A DNA stretch of 17,219 bases from UBA8437 sp963578885. Lineage in GTDB: Bacteria > Planctomycetota > Planctomycetia > Planctomycetales > Planctomycetaceae. Under the pieces are notes generated by a model. It did not search any database. It was given only the letters and a program-made list of their open reading frames with translations, and was not told where the DNA came from. How positions within the stretch are numbered: position 1 is the stretch's first letter; the number at the start of each line of letters is the position of its first letter. Both the position numbers and the translations under genes were made by a program. Where the stretch lies: assembly GCA_963578885.1 (NCBI GenBank), contig CAUZEQ010000075.1, positions 1 through 17,219 on the forward strand, read 5' to 3'. Below, in pieces: positions 8,544 to 17,219 of the stretch.

Positions 8544-9885
8544 CGATGGCCATGGCCTCCAGGCTCTCGTCGATCGCCGACACCAGCCCGTCGATGTCCG
8601 AGGGCTCCATCGCCAGCGACACGGCGTTCATCCCCAGCGAATGGCTCAGGTAGTAACCCCGCTCGATCAACCGCCCGAACAGCTCAGGGTTCCATTGACG
8701 TCGGCAGGCAGCCAGGTCGCGGTAGCACGTCGGTGGCCGATCGGAGAAATAGAGGCTGAAGAGCGAGCCTGCCACGACGGGGCTCAACTTCAGAGCGTGG
8801 CGCCCGGCCACCTCGGCCAAGCCGTCCCCCAGACGCTGGCCCAGCGAATCGAGCGTCGCGAAGGCCTCGGGCGTCATCTGCCTCAACGTCGCCAGCCCGG
8901 CGGCCATCGCCACCGGGTGTGCACTGAATGTGCCGCTTTGATGAAAACCGGTCGCCGGGCCCCGCATGTCGAGCCGGTCCATCAGCTCGGCACGACCGCC
9001 GAAGGCACCGATTGGGAATCCTCCACCGATCAACTTGCCGTAGGTCGTCAGGTCCGGCGAGATGCCCTCAGTTTGCTGCCAGCCTCCCCGAGCCAACCGA
9101 AACGCCACCACCTCGTCGGCGATCAACAGGATCTCATGCTCGACCGCCAACGCTTGGACCGCCTCGACCCAGCCCTCGACCGAGGCCAACATCCCTGCCT
9201 TGGGATCGAGCAGTATGCAGGCCAACTCATCGGCGTGGCCGGTGAGCAGCCCGGTCACCGCCTCGATGTCGTCATAGGGCAGGATCAACACGTCCTCGGT
9301 CGATCCCGGGGCCATGCCACGCACACCCTCGACCGGCGTCGGAGCCGACGGGTCTCCGGCAGCAGACACCGGGGGAGCCACGCTGATCTCGACCGCGTCA
9401 TGGCTGCCGTGGTAGCCGCCCTCGAACTTGGCGATCCGCGATCGACCCGTGATGCCTCGGGCCAGGCGGATCGCGTGCAGAGTCGCCTCGGTGCCGGAAT
9501 TGCAGAACCGCACCCGCTCGAGGCTCTCGACCCGACCGCACAACTCCTCGGCCAACTCGGTCTCGATCCCCGTCGGACCACCCAGCACGATGCCTCGAGA
9601 CACCTGCTGGTTGACCGCATCGATCACCGCCGGGTGACCATGTCCGAGAATCTGGGCGGTGTGGTGATTGGCAAAATCGACCAGGACACGGCCATCGACG
9701 TCGGTCACCCGAGCACCCTCGGCCCGCTCGAAAAACAACGGGTAGGGCGGATAGTAGTAGGCTCCCTTGGCCCCCCCGGGCATCACCTCCGTGGCTCGGT
9801 CGAAGGCAGCCCGTGAGCCCGCTGAAGCCGACTCGTAGGCGCTCACAACACTCTCGCTCGTCGCGCCCGTCTCGCTCGTCGCCAT
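8533..9885 (-). CDS. Class III PLP aminotransferase, glutamate-1-semialdehyde aminomutase-like
   Basis: The product is 450 residues. Fold-type I PLP features are visible: MPGGAKGA near 35-42, the phosphate-binding SGTEA at 130-134, GGYHG at 156-160, ADEV with D257 for the pyridine nitrogen, and the Schiff-base lysine K284 in TTYGKLIGGGFPIGAFGG. The best family match is the GSA-aminomutase-like branch. However, the usual DEVxxGFR segment is replaced by a shorter DEVVAFRLARGG form, so it is probably not the heme-pathway HemL but a related aminotransferase of unknown substrate. The start at ATG 9885 is chosen because GGAGG stands 8 nt upstream; the open frame runs further, to 10323, but there it crosses the palindromic repeat element. 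It is the first gene of the minus-strand operon and ends inside the PSD1 start. It diverges from the hydroxyacid dehydrogenase gene. Confidence 0.92.
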   Translation of the reverse strand: MATSETGATSESVVSAYESASAGSRAAFDRATEVMPGGAKGAYYYPPYPLFFERAEGARVTDVDGRVLVDFANHHTAQILGHGHPAVIDAVNQQVSRGIVLGGPTGIETELAEELCGRVESLERVRFCNSGTEATLHAIRLARGITGRSRIAKFEGGYHGSHDAVEISVAPPVSAAGDPSAPTPVEGVRGMAPGSTEDVLILPYDDIEAVTGLLTGHADELACILLDPKAGMLASVEGWVEAVQALAVEHEILLIADEVVAFRLARGGWQQTEGISPDLTTYGKLIGGGFPIGAFGGRAELMDRLDMRGPATGFHQSGTFSAHPVAMAAGLATLRQMTPEAFATLDSLGQRLGDGLAEVAGRHALKLSPVVAGSLFSLYFSDRPPTCYRDLAACRRQWNPELFGRLIERGYYLSHSLGMNAVSLAMEPSDIDGLVSAIDESLEAMAIDED

Positions 9886-9893
9886 CGCAGTGT

Positions 9894-9898
9894 CCTCC
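9894..9898 (-). promoter_or_regulatory. Ribosome binding site of the aminotransferase gene
   Basis: On the minus strand this reads GGAGG, 8 nt before ATG 9885. It decides the start against the longer open frame that continues upstream through the repeat element. Confidence 0.75.
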
Positions 9899-9984
9899 AC
9901 GTCCGCACTCACTCTACCAACCGAGACCGACTCGAGTCCAAGAACCGGGGGACTGGCTCTCCCGCCCGTGGCGGGGTGCCTGTC

Positions 9985-10044
9985 CCGGCTACGAACACCG
10001 ACATCCATGCTGTACCGGCTACGAGGACCGCCGTCCGTGCTGCA
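9985..10044. repeat. Two tandem 30-bp repeat units
   Basis: Units at 9985-10014 and 10015-10044 both begin CCGGCTACGA and share 24 of 30 bases. The first unit overlaps the inner end of the left arm of the palindromic element by 4 nt. Confidence 0.7.
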
Positions 10045-10077
10045 GCCGGCTGCCTGTGCCGGCTGCCTGTGCCGGCT
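10045..10077. repeat. 13-bp tandem repeat, 2.5 copies
   Basis: GCCGGCTGCCTGT occurs at 10045-10057 and again exactly at 10058-10070, followed by the partial copy GCCGGCT at 10071-10077. It directly follows the 30-bp units and shares their CCGGCT core, so the two sets may have one origin. Confidence 0.8.
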
Positions 10078-10229
10078 CCAGGAACCGCCCAACCTGCGCC
10101 GGGACAGGCACCCCGCCACGGGCGGGTGAGCCAGTCCCTGGGGCCGGCTGGGAATTGATGCACTGGTGACGTATTCTGAGCTCGGCCGAGGAATCGGCGA
10201 ACAGACACCAGGCCACCTACACCAGCCCC

Positions 10230-10235
10230 GGGGAG
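10230..10235 (+). promoter_or_regulatory. Ribosome binding site of the hydroxyacid dehydrogenase gene
   Basis: GGGGAG lies 8 nt before ATG 10244. It favours this start over the GTG at 10166 in the same frame, whose extra 26 residues do not resemble the family's N-terminus. Confidence 0.65.
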
Positions 10236-10243
10236 CAACAAGG

Positions 10244-11212
10244 ATGTCGGCCAGAGAACGTCCGCTGTTGGTGATCCCCGGTGACGACCCGGTCCAGATC
10301 GCCGGGTCCCCACGGCTGGACACGCTTGGGGAACACTACGAGATCCGGTTGTTTGACAACCGGCCCGCCGACGACAGCGAAAAGGTCCAGCGGGCCGCCG
10401 GAGCCACCGCGATGATCAACTCGCGGGGAGCGGTGACCTGGCCCGGTGAGGTGCTGAGACAATTGCCCGAGTTGAAGTTCATCAGCACGTGCGGCATCGG
10501 CACCGATTCGATCGACCTGGTCGCGTGCGGGGAACTGGGAATCACCGTCTCGAACATCCCCGGCCGCACCGCACCGGTGGTGGCCGAGCACGCGTTTGCC
10601 CTGATGCTGGCCATCTCGCGCAAGACCTCGTACTTCACCGAGGCCATCAAGCGCAACGACTGGCACCAGGTCCTCTCCACCTCGCTCGCGGGCAAGACGC
10701 TCGGCGTGATCGGCACCGGCAACATCGGCACCGAGATGATCAGGCTCTCACGTGCCTTCGGGATGGAGGTGATGGCCTGGACATTTCATCCCGACGCCGA
10801 GAAGGCCGCCCGGATGGGGTTTCGATATGTCGAGCGGGACGAGCTGTTTGCCGGCTCGGACGTGGTCAGCCTGCACGTGAAGCTGACCGACGACAGCCGG
10901 CACCTGGTCTCATCGCGGGAATTGTCGCTGATGCCTGCGGGAAGCCTGTTGGTCAACACCGCCCGCGGTGCGGTGCTCGACACCGAAGCCCTCGTCGAAG
11001 CCCTCGACTCGGGCCACCTCGGCGGAGCCGCGCTGGACGTCTACGAGACCGAGCCGCTGGAGGCCGATCACCCGCTGACCCGTTGCCGGCACGTGGTGCT
11101 GACTCCTCACTGTGCCGACCAGACCCCCGAAGGCAACGACCTGCTCAACCTCGGCGCCACCGAAAACGCCATCACGTTCCTGTCCGGTCAGCCGCAAAAC
11201 ATCGTCAGCTGA
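10244..11212 (+). CDS. D-isomer-specific 2-hydroxyacid dehydrogenase
   Basis: The product is 322 residues, a normal length for the short form of the family (SerA core, glycerate or hydroxypyruvate reductases). The NAD-binding motif GTGNIG is at 157-162 in the usual LAGKTLGVIGTGNIG context. The catalytic triad is R241 (NTARGAVLD), E270 (DVYETEP) and H289 (LTPHC). STCGIGTDSID at 81-91 is the conserved substrate-loop region. The family reduces 2-oxo acids to D-2-hydroxy acids, or the reverse, with NAD(P). Which acid is used cannot be told, and no ACT domain is present, so it is not a full-length regulated SerA. The TPHCADQTPEG stretch departs from the more usual TPHIxGxT. It is cytoplasmic. It diverges from the aminotransferase operon and is followed after 33 nt by the Gfo/Idh/MocA gene, probably in one transcript. 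Confidence 0.92.
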   Translation: MSARERPLLVIPGDDPVQIAGSPRLDTLGEHYEIRLFDNRPADDSEKVQRAAGATAMINSRGAVTWPGEVLRQLPELKFISTCGIGTDSIDLVACGELGITVSNIPGRTAPVVAEHAFALMLAISRKTSYFTEAIKRNDWHQVLSTSLAGKTLGVIGTGNIGTEMIRLSRAFGMEVMAWTFHPDAEKAARMGFRYVERDELFAGSDVVSLHVKLTDDSRHLVSSRELSLMPAGSLLVNTARGAVLDTEALVEALDSGHLGGAALDVYETEPLEADHPLTRCRHVVLTPHCADQTPEGNDLLNLGATENAITFLSGQPQNIVS

Positions 11213-11245
11213 CCCGGCCACCGCACCACCGCAAAAGATCACTCG

Positions 11246-12373
11246 ATGCCCGCGCTGCTGCGAGTCGGAGTGATCGGAGCCACCGGGCAGGGCGGCTACG
11301 GACATGGTCTCGACCGCGCGTTCGCCGAGGTGCCCGGCACCGGAATCGTCGCCGTCGCCGACCACGACAGGGCCGCCGGCAAAAGAAAGGCCGCGGGGTT
11401 GGGACTCGATTCCGCCTACACCGACTACCGCAAGATGCTCGCCGACGAAAAACTCGACATCGTTTGCATCGGACCCCGCTGGTTGACTCGACGGGTCGAA
11501 ATGGTCGAAGCGGTGGCCGAGGCCGGATGCCACATCTACTGCGAGAAGCCCTTTGCAGCCGATCTGGTCGCGGCAGATCGCATGCGTCGCGCCTGCAAGA
11601 GGGCGGACGTCAAGCTGGCCATGGCCCACCAGTGGCGGGCGATGCCCCCGATAAGGCAGGCACTCTCGGAACTGAAGGCCGGACGATACGGGCGACTGCT
11701 GAGGGCTTCGACCCGACCCAAGGACGACCACCGCGGCGGTGGCGAAGAACTGCTCGTGCATGGAACCCACTGGTTCGACCTGCTGATCACGATGGCCGGC
11801 CCGCCTCGCTGGAGCAGCGGCCACATCCAGGTCGGTCGCCGTGACGCCACCCGCAAGGACCGCACCGACGCCACCGAACCGATCGGCCCGATCACCGGTG
11901 ACTCGATCTCGGCACTCTTTGGGTTTGACCATGGTGTGCGAGGCTACTTCGAGTCGACGGCGCACCTGGCCGTCCGCGGCAAGTCCAACTTCGACAACCT
12001 CTATGGCGTCTTCCTGGAATGCGAACGGGCGGCGATCCACTTTCGGCAACCCGGCGACGCCTGGGTCTACCCGGCTCCCAAGGTCTTGCCCGACCACAAG
12101 CGACTGGCCTGGCACAGAATCACCGTGCCCGGCTGGCACACCGATGCGGACGGGAAACCACGAGATGTCCGCCGAACCTGGATCGGCTACGGCAACTCGG
12201 TTCTGGCCGCTGACCTGGTGCAGGCGATCCGCAACGACCGCGAACCCCTCTCGGGACTCGATCACGCGATGGGGATCACCGAGATGGTCCAGGGCGTCTA
12301 CGCGTCACACTTTGCCGAAGGCCGACGGATGAAGATCCCGCTGGAACAGCGGCAGCACCCGTTGGAAGCCTGA
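11246..12373 (+). CDS. Gfo/Idh/MocA family oxidoreductase
   Basis: The product is 375 residues, a typical length. It has an N-terminal Rossmann fold starting LRVGVIGATGQGGYGHG (residues 5-21), a beta-strand ending VADHD, the family signature CEKPFA with E100-K101-P102, and a C-terminal alpha/beta domain. VHGTHWFDLL at 171-180 carries the His residues (H172, H175) at the usual catalytic position. Members oxidise or reduce sugars, inositols and related cyclic polyols with NAD(P); the substrate here is unknown. The glycine loop GATGQGG is looser than the common GxGxxG. ATG 11246 is used, although no good Shine-Dalgarno sequence precedes it, which fits translation coupled to the dehydrogenase gene 33 nt upstream. 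No signal peptide is visible, so it should be cytoplasmic, unlike many planctomycete relatives that carry Tat signals. Confidence 0.92.
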   Translation: MPALLRVGVIGATGQGGYGHGLDRAFAEVPGTGIVAVADHDRAAGKRKAAGLGLDSAYTDYRKMLADEKLDIVCIGPRWLTRRVEMVEAVAEAGCHIYCEKPFAADLVAADRMRRACKRADVKLAMAHQWRAMPPIRQALSELKAGRYGRLLRASTRPKDDHRGGGEELLVHGTHWFDLLITMAGPPRWSSGHIQVGRRDATRKDRTDATEPIGPITGDSISALFGFDHGVRGYFESTAHLAVRGKSNFDNLYGVFLECERAAIHFRQPGDAWVYPAPKVLPDHKRLAWHRITVPGWHTDADGKPRDVRRTWIGYGNSVLAADLVQAIRNDREPLSGLDHAMGITEMVQGVYASHFAEGRRMKIPLEQRQHPLEA

Positions 12374-12478
12374 GCCGGTTTTACGCCTGAGAGTGAATCC
12401 CGGCGGTGGCCTCTGGCGGCTGGTCGCGTGCCGGGGGCCGGGGACCGACTGCAACGCAATTCGGCGAATGACCCGGGA

Positions 12479-12507
12479 TTGACCGCCTTTTGGAGAGGCC
12501 ATAAACT
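12479..12507 (+). promoter_or_regulatory. Putative sigma70-type promoter of secA
   Basis: TTGACC at 12479-12484 (5 of 6) and TAAACT at 12502-12507 (4 of 6) are separated by 17 nt. Transcription would begin near 12514, giving a leader of about 87 nt to ATG 12601 but only about 9 nt to the alternative ATG 12523. This is one reason for choosing the later start. The intergenic stretch before it (12374-12478) shows no clear terminator or other feature. Confidence 0.55.
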
Positions 12508-12600
12508 GAGCTTCGGGGGGCGATGGGCGGCGATCCGACCCCCGATCGCACAGCTTTGAGATTCTGCTGGCTGCCATTCAGGTCGGCATCGGAAGGTGCA

Positions 12601-16146
<3,546 letters not shown>

Positions 16147-16197
16147 TCGACGACGGATTCGAGACCGCGGTCACCGACGGCCGTGACATCGTGAGAA

Positions 16198-16207
16198 GGG
16201 GGGGGGG
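16198..16207 (+). repeat. G10 homopolymer at the waaA ribosome binding site
   Basis: Ten consecutive G occupy 16198-16207, preceded by AGAA and followed by TAAGG and then ATG 16213. The tract is part of the only Shine-Dalgarno-like purine stretch for waaA, so its length would change the spacing or strength of the ribosome site. Confidence 0.8.
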
Positions 16208-16212
16208 TAAGG

Positions 16213-17219
16213 ATGCCCTGGCTGCTCAATCTCGTCTACCTGGTCGTGCTCGCCGCCGTCGCACCGGTGCTGCTCTGGCAGAGACTACTCCGCGGCAAGC
16301 GGCGGCCGGGGATCTGGACCAAGCTCACCGGGCAACTCGCTCGCCGAGACGGCGATTCCCGCCTGGCCTGGTTCCACGCCGTCAGCGTGGGCGAGGTGCT
16401 GCAGCTGGAACCGATGATCTGTGAGTGTCGCAGCCGATGGCCGTCGCTGGAGATCCTGGTGACGACGACCACCGCCACGGGATACCGCCTGGCCTGCGAG
16501 CGGTTCGCCGAGCACCGGGTCGATTGGTTTCCACTGGATTTCAGCTGGTCGGTTCGCCGGGCGCTCAGGCGAGTACGGCCCGATCTCGTCGTGCTGGTCG
16601 AACTGGAACTCTGGCCCAACTTCGTGCTGGCCACCCACCGCGCGGGCATCCCGCTGGCACTGGTCAATGGGCGGATCAGCGAGTCGAGTTTCCGAGGCTA
16701 CCGGCGGTTGAAGTGGCTCTTCGCAGGCTTGCTGCCCCGCTTCGATCGCCTGATCGCCCAGAACGAAACCTATGCCGCGCGGCTCGCAGAACTGGGCGGC
16801 CCGACCGAAAAGATCCACGTCTCGGGGTCGATCAAGTACGACCGAATCGAGACGCGTCGCGACAACCCGGCTACTGGGGAATTGGCCGCTGAGCTGGGAA
16901 TCCACCGCAGCGAACCCGTTTTCGTCGCCGGCAGTACCCAGGAACCCGAAGAACGGCTGGCGGTCGAGGCCTGGCAACAGGCGCGCCAGACGCATCCCGA
17001 CCTCAGGCTGGTGCTGGTGCCGCGGCACCCGGAACGCTTCGACCAGGTGGCCGAGATGGTCGTGTCGATGGAACATCCGCTGCTGCGACGCAGCCAGAAC
17101 GACGGCGCGGTACCCCGGGCCCAAGAGAGACCGGTGGTGCTGCTGGATACGATCGGCGAACTGGCCGCCTGTTGGGGACTGGCCGACGTGGCGTTTGTCG
17201 GAGGCAGCCTCGGTAACCG
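16213..17219 (+). CDS. waaA: 3-deoxy-D-manno-octulosonic acid (Kdo) transferase, 5' part
   Basis: 335 codons are visible and the gene runs off the right edge. WaaA/KdtA transfers Kdo from CMP-Kdo to lipid A precursor at the inner membrane. Residues about 3-22 form the usual N-terminal membrane anchor. FHAVSVGEV at 54-62 contains the catalytic-base glutamate (E61). Further family hallmarks are VELELWPNF (normally ETELWPN), NGRISESSFRGYRR, GSIKYD, VPRHPERF and, at the edge, DTIGELAACWGLADVAFVGGSLGN. The start is ATG 16213, directly after the G-rich stretch, 66 nt downstream of secA on the same strand. No terminator is evident between them, so read-through from secA is possible. It implies a Kdo-containing LPS in this organism. 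Confidence 0.94.
   Translation, partial: MPWLLNLVYLVVLAAVAPVLLWQRLLRGKRRPGIWTKLTGQLARRDGDSRLAWFHAVSVGEVLQLEPMICECRSRWPSLEILVTTTTATGYRLACERFAEHRVDWFPLDFSWSVRRALRRVRPDLVVLVELELWPNFVLATHRAGIPLALVNGRISESSFRGYRRLKWLFAGLLPRFDRLIAQNETYAARLAELGGPTEKIHVSGSIKYDRIETRRDNPATGELAAELGIHRSEPVFVAGSTQEPEERLAVEAWQQARQTHPDLRLVLVPRHPERFDQVAEMVVSMEHPLLRRSQNDGAVPRAQERPVVLLDTIGELAACWGLADVAFVGGSLGN

Larger units (their letters stand above)
9949..10138. repeat. 190-bp palindromic repeat element (two 40-bp inverted arms)
   Basis: The left arm at 9949-9988 and the right arm at 10099-10138 are reverse complements over 40 bp with a single mismatch (T at 9960). Inside each arm is a smaller perfect hairpin: CCCGCC-CGT-GGCGGG at 9961-9975 and CCCGCC-ACG-GGCGGG at 10112-10126. 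The 110-bp centre holds tandem repeats. This arrangement resembles a REP/BIME pair or a MITE-like non-autonomous element. No transposase gene and no clear target-site duplication are visible next to it. It fills the middle of the 358-bp region between the two divergent genes and could act as a bidirectional terminator, as a cruciform, or as a transposed passenger. Confidence 0.85.

Noticed and set aside
9911..9941. TTGGAC and TAGAGT on the minus strand as promoter of the aminotransferase operon
   Set aside because: Both boxes are weak and separated by 19 nt; the match is no better than chance in this sequence.
10155..10177. TTGATG and TATTCT as a promoter for the hydroxyacid dehydrogenase gene
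   Set aside because: The spacing is only 11 nt, and no acceptable -35 box lies 16-18 nt before TATTCT.
9886..10323. N-terminal extension of the aminotransferase through the repeat element
   Set aside because: The extension translates the palindromic repeats into Arg/Pro/Gly-rich sequence, overlaps the divergent gene, and lies upstream of a good GGAGG-ATG start at 9885.
16147..16197. Terminator between secA and waaA
   Set aside because: Only a 5-bp GTCAC/GTGAC stem and a short GACCGCGGTC palindrome are visible, without a U tract.

Overview
The window looks like chromosomal DNA from a high-GC planctomycete (Planctomycetota). The evidence is a paired PSD1 (cytochrome c / DUF1549 / DUF1553) and DUF1501 gene set, which is characteristic of that phylum; a very large secreted PQQ-propeller protein of a kind common there; an unusually long SecA; and a Kdo transferase, which implies an LPS-type outer membrane. 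I see no prophage, transposase, integrase or CRISPR array. The only mobile-looking item is a 190-bp palindromic repeat element.

Layout: (1) 18-4589 (+) encodes a ~1,520-residue exported protein with two PQQ/BamB-like beta-propeller regions joined by a helical repeat region. A perfect 18-bp terminator-like hairpin lies inside its 5' end. (2) 4624-4695 (+) is tRNA-Gly(CCC), with a plausible sigma70-type promoter overlapping the stop codon of the preceding gene. (3) 9885 down to 4718 (-) is a tightly overlapping three-gene operon: a class III (glutamate-1-semialdehyde-aminomutase-like) aminotransferase, a PSD1 cytochrome c protein, and a Tat-exported DUF1501 protein. (4) 9886-10243 is the divergent intergenic region, containing two 40-bp inverted arms around two sets of short tandem repeats. 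(5) 10244-12373 (+) holds a D-2-hydroxyacid dehydrogenase followed by a Gfo/Idh/MocA oxidoreductase. (6) 12601-16146 (+) is secA behind a good promoter. (7) From 16213 to the right edge is the start of waaA (Kdo transferase), preceded by a run of ten G.

How they work together: genes 3 and 5 form a divergent cluster of a PLP aminotransferase, two NAD(P)-type oxidoreductases and an exported cytochrome/DUF1501 pair. By inference this is a small catabolic or modification pathway with cytoplasmic and periplasmic steps, but the substrate cannot be read from the sequence. secA (protein export) and waaA (lipid A-Kdo assembly) are envelope housekeeping genes in the same orientation. The most unusual items are the palindromic element, the expanded SecA with four W-A repeats in its helical region, the hairpin inside the 5' end of the first gene, and the G10 tract at the waaA ribosome binding site.
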